From Rhyacichthys aspro (lineage: Eukaryota > Chordata > Actinopteri > Gobiiformes > Rhyacichthyidae), in the NCBI GenBank assembly GCA_036850595.1, contig CM072154.1:11601330-11665329 (forward strand): a stretch of 64,000 nt of DNA. Reading direction: 5' to 3'. Below the pieces are notes generated by a model. That model was not told where the DNA came from and made no database searches. It saw nothing but the letters and a program-made list of their open reading frames with translations. Shown here piece by piece: positions 48,541 to 61,400 of this stretch. The position numbers and the translations under genes were made by a program. The number at the start of each line of letters is the position of its first letter. Positions within the stretch are counted from its first letter, which is position 1.

Positions 48541-51500
48541 GTGTTGTATTAGACCCAGTGGGTCAGACAAAGAAATACTCTGGGAAAAGCACACAATGCA
48601 TGCTGAAGAAGCATGTGACTTCAGTTCACAATTCTGCGCTGCATCTCGAAAGAAATGCTAACCAGCATCTTTCCTTTTTCGACCTCTCTCTGGGATTACT
48701 TCTAACCAGTCACTCTCAGAAGGCTCCTCTACAGCGCTTCAGCCAGAAAGACACATAATATTTATCAGAAGAACAGAGGAGTTGCACAGAAAAAAGGGAG
48801 AGACAATTTAAGTGGTGTCTTTGATAAAGCGGTGTTTTTGAAGCACAGCCCGTTTAGCTTCAACAGGACAAGAGGAAATAAGGATAGGAAAGTGTGTCTC
48901 TACATCAATACACAGCACAGATACCTGGATGCCTCCCAAACAGAGGAGAGACTGGAGAAGCGCTCCTCCTGCCTTTTAAACGTACGCTCTTTGATCTTTT
49001 CCCTCTTGAATGGAAAGACTTACTGCCTGCACCACAGAGAGTTCAAGCACCCCACAACCTCCACCTCACTCACCCACCTCAATATCCACACGCTCTGCTT
49101 CCACGCTGTCAGAAAACTTTCCAAAGAGGCCACAGGAACTTTTCTTATGCTGCAAAACACACAGTGACTGTAGGGAGCTGGCAAATTAGTAGGTCAGTGA
49201 TTTGATAGCACCATTTACTGACCAAATGATCGCTTTCTGCCCTTTTACCAGCTTCAATTTCTTGGTATTGATTCAGAGTTTTTTGTCTTGGTCTATCTCA
49301 GGCAGAGGGAATACAGTGTGTTTTAATTTGATTTCTTTAGCCTTAGCCAATTAACAGAGATGCAGCAGTATCAGTAAAGGCCCTTATGCAGGAAAAGAAA
49401 CAGCTAAAACCCAGAAGATTTTCTAACTCTGCTTTTTTAGACATGTTCAGACTTTTATTTTGTTTCATTTCTGCTGCACTTATCACACTGAAAGATGGAA
49501 CTGCACAGTGCTTTATATTATGGATTGTACAGAGTGAACTGAAGATGGCTGCTTGAAATATTTCCTGTTCTATCTCCAATCAAAGCATTTGTCATAACTT
49601 TGACTTCAAGTGTTTTTGATGCATACTGATTCACTGCCAGCGTACAGGGCACTATTTTACTGGTATAAACAAAGAGAAGTTCATCTGGGTCATTATCAAA
49701 TACATCCTAGCTTTTATTTTATTATAATGGTATAGTATAATTCTTTGCTTTTAGAGGCTAAAATGATTTTTTTTTTCCATATTTACTGAAAAATCTTTTC
49801 ATGCAGGATTTATATTAGCATCTGATGATTTTCTTGTTATTGTCAGTTGTGTTAATCAGCCCTGGCTTCTGACCCACAGATAGTTTGGTTCTGTTAAATG
49901 TTCACTAATAGAAAAAGCCATTTCTGGAAGCGGTGTCTTGTCTAAGCACCAACATAAAACAGACACACCGGAGTGGTTTCACCGTTCTCAGCCAAACAGA
50001 GGTGGGCGACTGTTAGGGCTCTCTCATCCCATGAGAACAGAAAGTGTTAACACAGCAGTGGCTTCGGCATTGCTGAGTGGCACTAACAGAGGGAGGGGTT
50101 GTGTAAGGAGAGGGCTCACCTCTTTCTACCCTCCAGTTTCCCTCATCGAGCAAAAAAGCTTTCTCTTGTCTCTTGGTCTAGTATAATGTGCCTCAGGATC
50201 TCTGGAATTCAATTACTGTTCCCTTTTAGCCGCGCCTGTAATCTTCTTGTTCCAGTCATATGCTCTGGGTGCCGGCCAGTGTCACACACTTTTCCCAAAA
50301 TGATTTCTTTTATGACCAGCCAGTGACGGCACAAACTGTATGCAGTTGTACTTCCGACCTCAATCCATTGAAGCTTCCATTTTGCCTAGACCTAATTACG
50401 TTACATTTGGGGGAATGTCACTATAAACTGTGAGGTATAACAGTGTACTCTCTAATGAGTGGTCAATTAAACAGAGAGCCCCCACAAGGCAAACCAAGCC
50501 CTATAAAGCTAAAACGGAATGCTTTCTAATTGACAAAGTCTCTTGTGGAAGTCCCACTTAAGTCTTGCATCAAGATTTTACAGTTTACAAACAGGCTTGA
50601 TTCTTTTCTAAAAATGTATGAAAGGCTGAAACTGAACATTAACAAAAAATGACTAACACTGTTTTTCATCACGACTTAAAAAAAAACAAAACGTCAAAAT
50701 CCCAATGATAAAACAACTAACTCTGGAAGCACTGGGAAACCTTTATGATAGGTATCACACTAGACGGCAGAGACAAGAGCTATAGATTGGATTCCTTCGA
50801 GGGAAATACTTTACACAAAGTTGGAAGTGTCAAGGGAGGGTCGACGGCTATTGTCATCACCTCTGACAAACATGTGCTTGTGTTTAATTATCAAGTGTTT
50901 ACGCTCCTGCCCGACACGTCAATCTCTCAGACCCCTAAAAATGTGACATCCACTGTGGCCCCACGCTATTAACTAGAGTCAACAGAGCAATGATCTGTGC
51001 CTGGTGTTCCTGTCTTGCGATAGGCCTTCCACCTGCCTCTCCTGTCTGCCGGAGTTAATTTATCTGGGTGATAAGCAGGTGGACGAGGGGAGGAGAGGCC
51101 TCCAGACTGAGCTGCACTGTCAGACCTGGCAGGCTGAGTGACAATGCTAATAGCTCGGTCCCATTAACCTCACCGCACGCTTCACCTTTATCTACCACAC
51201 AAAAGACTGTTTGTTTGCTTGTTGGATGATAATATTTACCTTGTGATTTGGCGGCACCAGACATGACAAATATATTTGTGCATTTTGAGGAGGTGCTGTG
51301 ATTCAGGTAAAGAGCGGCGCTGCTGCAAGGAGACAGAGCTCTTTACGGCTCCATTCTGTGATAAGGCATAATGTTCTTGGCATAATCTGCAACTTCAAAA
51401 TGAGAAAACGTTCTCGTTTCCCTTTTCCCACTTTTAAATGAACAATGTCATTGCCTCCCATTACGCTACCATGCTTTTGGCTTACCACTATAAAATACAG

Positions 51501-53743
51501 TTCAGCCCCATAAAACACAATGTATCTGCTTGTTACATTAGTGCATTAAGGCTGTTTATTTTTATCTTGGGGATGTGGGCATATTATAAAGAAGTTTGGT
51601 CTTGGTATATGGACGTGTCCTGTGGTGAGCTCACTGCTCGCAGCTCCCGAGCTAGGCCCTACCTCCTAAGACTAGGAGGTATTGCTTTAATTGGAGAGTT
51701 ACTGATCCTGCAAGGCATTTGGGTGCCAGACGTTAGCATCAATGTATCTCACTGTATTCTGCTGTGCAATCACAAAAATGATATTGGAGGGACAGCAGGT
51801 GATCCATAAAAGCTGTGTTTTAAAGCCTTGTTAATTATTCCTTCAGAAGTCTAATGAACAATAGGGATAAACCATGTGCAGGGCATTGCTATTTGTGAGA
51901 GAGGAGGAGCCAAGCCTCTGTACTTCAGAGCCTTACCCCAGCTCATCTGTCAACATGAGTCTATCATTATTAAACTCACTTGCACCAGCTTTGTGCTTTG
52001 ATCATGCCCCGATTGTGGCTGGCACAAAATGAATAGTCCCGCAGACTTACAGGGGTGTGGGCTTTGGCTAGAAAGATGTGTTCAATATAGTGTCTTCCAT
52101 GCATAATGAAGCAGATGCCGAAGATTATATAGTTTGGCACAGAATTTGAATATGCATAGATTATCTCCTATTTGATTTAGCAGCTGGTGTCTGGGTGCCG
52201 ATGTGTACCGTACATCACTTACAAATAGTGGGACATGGACGATTCTGAATTCAGTCCTGCTGTAGTTTATCATAGTTCCTTGTGTGAAACAGACATCATA
52301 TTCTGTCTTTGGCTGGAGAGAGCTTAATATGTGGCAGCTCCGCCGTCTCTTTCATTCCATGAGAGATATGAGAAGAAGAAGATTAGCCCAGCTACCCATC
52401 CATGACCTTGATATTACGATGAAGACGGATTTTTTCCTCAAACTGCCTAAAGTCAGCAAGACGTCAAAAAGCCAGCCACACACTCATGTCCCATTCAAAA
52501 CCAACTTCAGCCAGAGGTGCAGTTCTGTTTTTGTCAATAATAAACAATACTACGTAACGTACAGTTTTTAGACATAAAACAAATCCTTTTATTTCTGTTT
52601 AATTCGAACATAATCTTCACAGAGATCAGGATGTTATGTGATAGGAGTAAAGAAAACACAAAACATTGTCGCTATTTACACGGCCTGTGATGAGCTACTG
52701 GTAATTCCTTCTTCCTAAAAGAAGCTTTGTTTTACACAAGAAAGACCTTTAGGCAATAGCTTGACATAATGAGAAGCGTAGAAGGGCCCACACATCATCC
52801 TCATCCAACAAAAGCATTAAAACTGCAAAATGGAGCTGAAGAATTTCTTTATTGGTGACAATAATAAACATAACAACATAATCTTGATTCATAGCAAGGC
52901 ACAAAATTGAACAAAAATATTTTAACTAAACTCTCATTTTTCAATATATGCACAGTTTGAATTATTAGCGGGTAGTCTTCATCATGAGAATTATGGAGAT
53001 TGCATTAAGCACATTGTGATAAAATTGTCTCGAATATAATCTTGTAATGTCTTTTTCACCAATAAATGAATCTCATATGCAGAAAACAATGGCTACACCA
53101 TGAGATGTTGTAATTGCTGAATTTTGTAACACTGTCATAAAATTATTTTGAAAAGTTATGCCTTGGCCAGGCTTCGAGGGAAATACCTGCTTTGATTAGA
53201 CTGTGAATTTGACAAACTGCAGCTGAAATGTTGACAGATGTAAAATTGTGTTCCTCACAAAACCTACACAGTTAAATCCTTGAATTTGTCTATTAAAGTT
53301 CTAAACGGCCTTTAACCATTAAGTGATGTGATTTGAATTTTAGAAAAAGACAATCGATTGTGCAGATTATCCAGGCACAAACACACCAGAGGCAATAAAA
53401 ATCTGTGGCGGAGAAAAGAGAATAGATGAGAGGGGAAAGAAAGGGCAAAAAAGGGCTCATCAGACAGAGGAGAGGTGTGGCTGGAAAGCAGGACGTGTGA
53501 GAGGTGGTGCTGTGCCAAAGCTATCCACTGATCCATGCCGAAACAGATGCATCTGATCACAGCAAATCTCAGGCTTAGAGCATAAATACATAATAAACAA
53601 AAATTAATGGAGGCGAGCAGCATGCGAGTGTTTCATCGGTCTGTGAGTTACCACTACAGTGACTGGAGCAGGGTAGAGCCATCCATATGGATGCTGCTTA
53701 CAGAACAGACTTGTTAACATATCTCCTTCACTGCTTCTAGCAT
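48541..53743. other. intronic stretch without recognised genes
   Basis: No exon or transposon is recognised. AT-rich stretches at about 49.6-49.8 kb and 52.8-53.3 kb alternate with more mixed sequence. TGACCTTGA (minus-strand TCAAGGTCA) is at 52403-52411. Reading frames of up to 123 codons show no domain. Confidence 0.65.
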
Positions 53744-53765
53744 CACATGTCTAACACATGTCTAA
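53744..53765. repeat. 11-bp tandem duplication containing CACATG E-boxes
   Basis: CACATGTCTAA repeated twice with no spacer (53744-53754, 53755-53765). The period is close to one helical turn, so both CACATG cores fall on the same DNA face. Confidence 0.85.
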
Positions 53766-53872
53766 TAACAACAAAACAAGTCTTTGTTGTTTAAAATAAT
53801 GGGATCAACTCTTGAGAATGATAATGGCAGATTGGGTCAATATCTCTGGCTAACTGTTAAAATGTAGTAAGA

Positions 53873-53914
53873 CCCTCCTCAGCACTGCCTTGAGTTAAAC
53901 AGTGCTGAGGAGGG
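53873..53914. repeat. perfect 15-bp inverted repeat (hairpin), 12-nt loop
   Basis: CCCTCCTCAGCACTG (53873-53887) is the exact reverse complement of CAGTGCTGAGGAGGG (53900-53914). Outside the perfect stem, three mismatches are followed by three more pairs (one of them G-U), so the full stem is about 18 pairs. It is the strongest local hairpin I found by eye. It could be a short structured RNA, a relic of a small inverted-repeat element, or a recent local inverted duplication. Confidence 0.8.
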
Positions 53915-56900
53915 AAATATCTCAATGCTAACACAACAGAAAGTCTTCAGTAAGCAGATGTCAAAGAGCTTGTATTATCCAGCTACAACTGATCACTACT
54001 AATTCAGCAAGTGTTCAGTGCAGAGTTGAGGAGGAGCAATGAGCGGGATTCACAGTTTACATCTAAATTCTATGGCCTGCAATTAGAACAACCATTTTTC
54101 CCACTGGTGCAGCAGAAAACACGAAGAAGTCAAGGATGATGAATTAGTCTAATGATTCCACAGTAATATCGCTCCGAGACAGAGCTGGAGGAAATTGCTG
54201 TTCCCAAGCGAAGGGCCAAAATTACCCCTTAAGTTATGGCTGAACTTTTGCCATTGCATCCTCTCTTGCCAGTGAACCATCTTGTTTGTGTTGGTGTCAA
54301 CTGAATGCCCGCTGCCTCAGACGCCCATCGTGACAGTACACTTTCATTCCTGCGCTCACCTTCGGTGTGTTTTGCCCTCTCCTGACTGTGTAATCTTATG
54401 CTATAACAAGCACACAAAGCCCAGTGGGATGCTAATGCTCACTGCCACCTCAACCTCCCTGTGTGACTGCCTCTGTCTTTCTTTTTGTCTCCATCTGCTC
54501 GTCACATTTGACTGGATGATGTGAGTCAAACATGGGGCGTGATAGTGGGACAATGCATTGTATAGGCAGACTCAGATGGCTGGTCTCTGTAGTGGGAGAG
54601 AAAACGCAGGGGTAAACATGAGAGAAAACACAACACACACATATGTAATGCTTTGAGGCCTCTAGGGTGAAGGGCGCAGGAGTCAACCCAGCAGTTCAGT
54701 GGTGAACGCTAATTAGCGCATAGCTCTGACCTTGACAAGCCATCGTTTCTCTGCCGTCAAGAGCCAGTTGTTGCCACAATGCAACAAAAGCTTGAGCTGA
54801 ATGAGATCTATTGATGGCAGGGTGAGCAGTGAAGAGGCAAGGAGAGGAATAAAAACATTGCCACATTGCTTGACGTACTCCCTCTGCAACTTGCTGTGAC
54901 TTTGGCTTGTTGAACCTTCATTTGAATGCATTACACAACGCTGGAATACAAAAACACAAACCTCAATAAATAAAGCCTGTGTGTTTCAGGCACTGCCAGT
55001 CGTCGCTGATCCGAGCCTTTCAGCCCACTCTGCATGATTAACAAAGGTAGCAGCGTTTTGCTTGAATAAATTAGAAACTCCACTGGCTAGCCACTTTTTA
55101 GGGGTGGGAGAGAGGGAAATACACATTCGATATGTCTTTGTTTGCAGAATTTCCAAAGGCCCCAGTAATTGAATTCTAACAAAAAACCCATGTTTATGCC
55201 ACAACAATAGAAATTAGATAAAGCAGAGGGATGCAGCAGAGAAGAAATGTAGCTGTCACAAAAATAAACTTGACGCAAAGCCCCTCAAAGTTAATATATA
55301 TCAGGAACTGGTTTAATGCTCCTCGTGCACAGTCAGCAACAGAGAAATCCACAAAAGCCATGATAAGACATTTCTGATCAGGTTTACATTCAAATTTAAT
55401 TCTTGTTTAGTTATTGAGGAAAAGAATAGGATGACTCTAGATCCCTCCATTGTCTCTAACAGTCTGTTTTTAACACTTTATATTACAGTTAAACAGATAT
55501 TAACACTGTTCTGTGATGTAAAGTAAGTCTGTACAACTGTAATTGTCTATAACACAAATGAGCTGCTTGTACAATGGTATTCCATGACAATCTTAATTGA
55601 CAAACAAAGCATGGTGCATAAATAGATACTAGACTGTCTAATCTTAAATCTTGTTTGCCTTCATCCTGGATACATTCTTTCATTTATGACTTTTTCACAA
55701 GGGAATTCATGTATAATAGAAGCCAAGGGGAGCAGGGATGAATATAAATCAAGAGACGTGCTTATTAGAAAGCTATCACTGTTTACATGCTCAACTTGTC
55801 CTGGGTCGACCCTAGTTAACAATTCATGATGGAACTTTCTCTGTTTTTTAGCTGCTACTCAGGACAGAATGCATGTGGAGCCAGTAGGTGTTCACTGTCT
55901 GTCCCAATGCACTCACTCAACCTCCTTTTAAGCTGTCTGTTCCCGTTGTCCTTTTCATTTCCTCTTGCTCCGTGTGGGCTTGTGTTCCGGGAGAGACCTG
56001 CGGGTCAAGGTCCCAGTGCCACAGATGTGGAGCACTGAGTATTCAGGCCACAGCCCCCACCATATTTGTTCTCCAGTCAAGCACCATAACAAGTCAAGAG
56101 GCAAGAAGAGATAGAGCTACAGTATACTACATATTTCAACTAAAATTGAGCCTCAAAGATTGACTCCAAGGAATTATGCAACATATTCTCTGAGAAATGT
56201 TGTTTTATTTTTTTGCTTCCAAGACAAGACTGAAAACTTAAAAGTTTGATTCAAGACTCTCGAGTACTCCAGGTCTCCAGTACTACAGCAGATACATCTG
56301 ATTTTAATTGGGATTATAATGAGCATAATGTGAAGGTACAGAAGTTTCCAGTTTGGGGGTTAAAGACGACTAGCAGAGGAAAGGCCATCTGACTTTCCCC
56401 CTGGGCATACACAAAGCAGTGTTTCCCTGTCAGCAAGGCATAGAGTGGAAATGGGGTACTCAGTCCAACAGATAATGGGTATGAACACAGGAATAAAATT
56501 TATCATGCATATTAAACCACAAGGCTGGCCTCAGAAAATACAGAGTGCATAAAGAGATGCCCAAAACGTGGTGAGAAAACAAAAGGAGGGAAAGAAACCA
56601 TAAAGAGAAAAAAAAGCCAAGACCCTGGCCAGCCATCCCCCAGCTGGGAGATAAAAATGACTGATAGGTGCTCCACTTCCAGCCCAATCTCTTTAATGCT
56701 AAGAGGAGCTCAGGATAGGAGCTGAGAGAAAAGAGAGGGAATTGGCCACAAGGTACAGCAACTCTTCTCCCTTGACCAAGTTTATCTCAGCTGAATTGCA
56801 GACATGGCACTCTCTTCATCACTTCACCCCGCCTTGCCTCTCTGTCTCCTCCTATATCTCTGACTAACACACTCATGTTTATGGTGGCAGACAAACACAA

Positions 56901-58400
56901 ACATCAGGTCCCTGGGCAGATGTGCTTCCCAGTGTCTCGCACAGAAAACCGATTGTTCAAATGCTGAATAATTACCATGATAATCATCTCCATCCCACAA
57001 GGGTCTGAAAATGCATACCTGACATCTGACATTTGGTACCCATGGCTCCTCTCCCAATCTGCATAATCACATTCCTACCTAATTTCCATGCATATGTTTT
57101 GGGGGGAAAAAATGAGGTTGAATTTTGAGCATTGTGCGCTTCAATGGGAATATGATACTGCAATAAAGTGTATGCACAGTCAAATGCACATAACTACATA
57201 GTTTCCTTCTTCACACTGCATATTGCAAATTGTGTTAGGACCCTTAAGGCATTGGACAATATTTGAGTTGTCACCATTGATGTACACAGGCAGTAAGTAT
57301 TACCCATGAAGGAGCACTGAGACTGAGAGTAATCGCTTCAGAGAAGCTTCTGTCCTTTGGCTTTGAATCCAGTGGCTCTGAGATTATAAAAAACAGTGTC
57401 TGCAACTACGCAATGAGCTATGCAACTTTGCATCAGTTGAAAAAGGTCCACTTACTGTAGTGGAGTCATGGAGCAGAGACTAACATAAGCAATAAACGAA
57501 TCTGGCAACAGTAGTTGTCCGGTCATGCTATCAGATTAGCTCAAGCTAGCTGTGCATTAAAATGTTTTTAGTACAGGTTTCATTATCACAAAATATTTAC
57601 TGAGAGTGCTGTCAATCTGCACATATTTGTAATATGTGAGATTAATTTAGCTTTTAACAGTAAATCTGTAATTACTAAAATGGATTAGATGTTTACCTCA
57701 TCAGTGTAGGCTGGACAGCTGCATGGCACTTGAACAGCTTGGACACAATCTGCTAAACCTTAAAAGCACAAGCCAGTACATCACTTACACCATTCAGACT
57801 TATGTTAGCACCAACCGTGCTAACTTTTTCACACTTGAAGCATTTATGAAACATCAGGAGCTAACACATTAGAAATGGTGAGAAGTAATTAGTCTGATTA
57901 TTTGACAGATATAAAAGAAGGGTTTAGCGGTCTGGAGGCAGAACAAGCCGGGGCTTCCTCTCCTCCCTCTTTACAACAAATGGCCCACTCACATATTCAC
58001 AGTTCTGCAGAGCAGCTTGGCTTCAGCATGAGCTCCAGTCCCGCTCACTGAATCATGCTGTGTTGGGACAGCAGTCCAGCTTCTTATATTCCCTCAAAAG
58101 CACAGTCACACTGATACTAAAGTTGACTGGCAGCCAGGGCTATCTCTGTAGCTATTGGTGCCTCCACCTGAGAGAAAAGCCCTTAAACTGTGATGGCCAC
58201 TCATTCCGCTGAAAGCATATCATGGACTTTATGGCAGAGTGGCTACAGCAAAGTGTCACCCCACATTGGATCATCTGATGTGGAGTACCATGGGGTGCTG
58301 TGTTGTACTATGGACCAAATAATAAAGGCCTTCCCTGTGCCTCTCCATTCCTTTGTTTCTCATTTAATGGAATTAAGAGCTTTTCCATTGAGAGCTAGTG
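53915..58400. other. intronic stretch without recognised genes
   Basis: Nothing coding is recognised. TGACCTTGA is at 54727-54735. A small hairpin lies at 56179-56202 (CAACATATTCTC against GAGAAATGTTG, one bulged A, almost no loop). Confidence 0.65.
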
Positions 58401-58436
58401 TTTTGGTTTTTTGTGTGTGTGTGTGGGTTTTTTTTT
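58401..58436. repeat. (TG)7 flanked by T runs
   Basis: Seven TG units at 58412-58425, then GG and nine T at 58428-58436. Simple sequence. Confidence 0.9.
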
Positions 58437-61400
58437 GCACTTGCCTTTGAACAACTTGAGGGGGATTTTAACATGCTATTACCCTTTGACACCGCACTGC
58501 AATTGGAAGTTGGAGAGTTGTGAGGTATTTAGCCAGAGCTCTAGTGAAATAGGAGCCAAGAAAAGACCGGTGCTTTCCTGTGTGAAGAAATGGAGAAGGT
58601 GCCTGGGGCAGCTGGGGTGGAAGGCCCCAGCCTGGGCCCTGTCCACTGCAACCTGCCAGACACAGCCTGAATCCCATTTATTCCCGGTGACCTTAAATAA
58701 AATGCCGGCTACCCCTGTGGGCCTGATGTGAAGTCCAAACCAAATGGGCTGTGTTCTCCACTCTTTCTACCCCACTGCTAGAGAAAATGAGCTTTATCTG
58801 TGGGAGAACATGGGGCCATGTGACTAAATGCCCCTTTCCCTGTGCGCATTTCCCTACAAACTCCATTCTGCTGCTAATCTGCAAAGCTGTCGCCTTTTAA
58901 TTACTGGCTCTGGTACTGAAGCGCTCCCAATGCAGAAACTATTTGATTCATTTTGCAAAGTTGCAGTTAAAAATATTACTAAAGCAGGAGCACAGTTTGA
59001 CGTAGTGAAATATCTTAACTGGACACATATGCTCATCATGCTTATCTCCCCAAGGTGATGAGGGAGTTGTCGAACAAATGTATTGGATAATTAAAGCAAA
59101 GGAGCCATTTAAAGAAACAAGTAATCTTGGTTAATTACAGTAGGTTGTCAAAGCACTAGGTGGTATATGAGAGGTGAGAAATTGTTAAATGAAGCTCACT
59201 GTGTCTCTTCCTATGACAGCCGAGAACCCACACTAAAATTTATTACACACTGATACCTAATGCTTTTAATTTTGTAAAAACTATTAAAATTGGCATTTGT
59301 AATTTTTCAGTTAATAAGTCATTCATTTCAAATCAGTGCCAGTGGACTGGATGTGACAATTTCACACTAAGTTTGTATTTTCATGCATTGAAATCAGGCA
59401 TAAGCTTAGCTGTATCACACTTCACTTGCTGCCACATTTGCCATGCTTTGCATTGCTTGATTCAAATAAACAGCAGGCATCCGCAGCTTCCAACGACATT
59501 ACTTTACTGTAGACTGCTTGTGGTTTTCATCATAGAGAATGTATAATATTTTTGCCCGATTCCCTTTCCCTGAAATATGTGCAATTTTGTCTCAATATCT
59601 TTTCTAACAAAGGCACCTCTTTGTCACATGAACCCACACACGCTACTGGTTTTCAAGTGCCCACTACACATCCGTGCACAGCCCAAGTCTGCATGAGCAA
59701 CTCTAATTAAAGTGGAGTTAATCACAAATAGCTGGATAGGGCCACAATTGAGGCATATGTTAAGAATGAATTACTAATTAGAGCAGCAAGCAGTGAGACA
59801 AGTCCCAGACTGCTTGAGAAGTCTCGGCACGTTACTAATATATGAAAAGGTATAAACAAACAGCAATCTGGTTGTTTAGCTCCTCCATCCCACTTACAAG
59901 GATCCAATTATGGCAGATCCCTGGAGCCGCCAATACAATCAGGCAAGAGTGAGTCGGTGTTATGATTAACTGCGAAGGCCACAAACTCTCTCTGGCTGCT
60001 CCAGCCAGCAGGCCTCCTCTGACAGGCTTGGTTATGTGGCTCAATGAGCCCCAGGGTTCGACTCCCAGAACAGGCCATTGGAGAACCCCACACAACACTA
60101 CAACAAAACATGACCCAAGCCTCAGATACTGCATTCAGGCTGTGTTGTAATATGTACAAGCTAATTCACTGGATGGCTTATTTTATAGGCCTCCCCAAAG
60201 GGTGTGGTATAGCACAATTAACACTGTGCATAGGGCAGGTGTGGTGGAGATGCACACCTGTTCCTCTCTCAGAATCTTACTACTTATAACCCGAACCATA
60301 GATCTGATATGACATTCAGTCCAATGAAAATGTGCAACTGATGCTGTGCTCCTAATCTGAATAATACAAAAGGTGACACCATTTTACGATTGACTGCCAG
60401 GTTTCCAGAAGTGAAGCCATACCTGTGAATACCAAAAAGGCAGACTATATTGAGTGAGATCATTCTATATCAGCCTCATTCCAGTGCAGCCTGCATCCAT
60501 ACATCCAACTGTGCTTTTCACCACACTTTCAGCAGGAATAGCAGTGTGCAGCCAAGAGGTAAGCTGGGCGATGGATGAAATGTGCTTTTTTGCCATTTAT
60601 CATTCAGTGCTGGAGGTTGTGTACAGTTGGCCATCTGGATCCTGGGGAACTGTAAAACATTTTTCCTGATACCAGACTGAAAAGAGTGGCTGAACTAAAG
60701 ACAGGAAATTCATGTGTGTCAAAGCATCTTTTGGTGTTGTGTGTATTTGCTGAGTTTCAACTCAAATCCTTACTGCTCTATTTTCATTCTAAAAAAATAC
60801 AGCAATTTAGTATGAAAACTTTGTTGTGTTGTTGCACAGAAGGATCCCTGTGTTCATTTGTTGCATCAGAATTCTTTAAGACCAATCCCAAATTATCCCT
60901 TATTACAATTTGGTAATAGAAGTAAAAAAAAAACAACACACATTTGATTGCAGCCTAATATCACATGCTAACATACAGAGATAAGGAGTATTTTATGTGT
61001 CCCACTTCATAGTAAATAGTACTCTTCTAATGTCAAAGCAAAGAGAATCAGTCAAATCAACACAGCATGACCCAGTGAGTCGTGCACACATAGACACACA
61101 CTAACAGAGCGCTCTGCAGGTGACAAGCAGCAGCTTTAACCTGAGCTGCATGTGAGACACAACAGCAGCACGGCCACCTCTGTTGCCTTTGATTTCTTTA
61201 TTCAGAGTTAGGAAGGTGAGTCTTCATGGCTATCTCTAGTCTTGGCCCTTGTTCCAGACTTGAAATTGTAAAAACATGTGTGTCCTTCATCCACTTGTCC
61301 TATGTGGGGTTTCATTGAAATATTGAGTGTGTGTGTGTGCGTACCTTTGTGTGTTTTAAAGTAAACTGTGTTTGTACAACAACAGTAGCCAGCCAAGTCC

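Noticed and set aside
60055..60065. GGTTCGACTCC, a perfect RNA polymerase III B-box
   Set aside because: No A-box at the right distance, the T-stem has a mismatch, and no acceptor stem; neither a tRNA nor a recognisable SINE.
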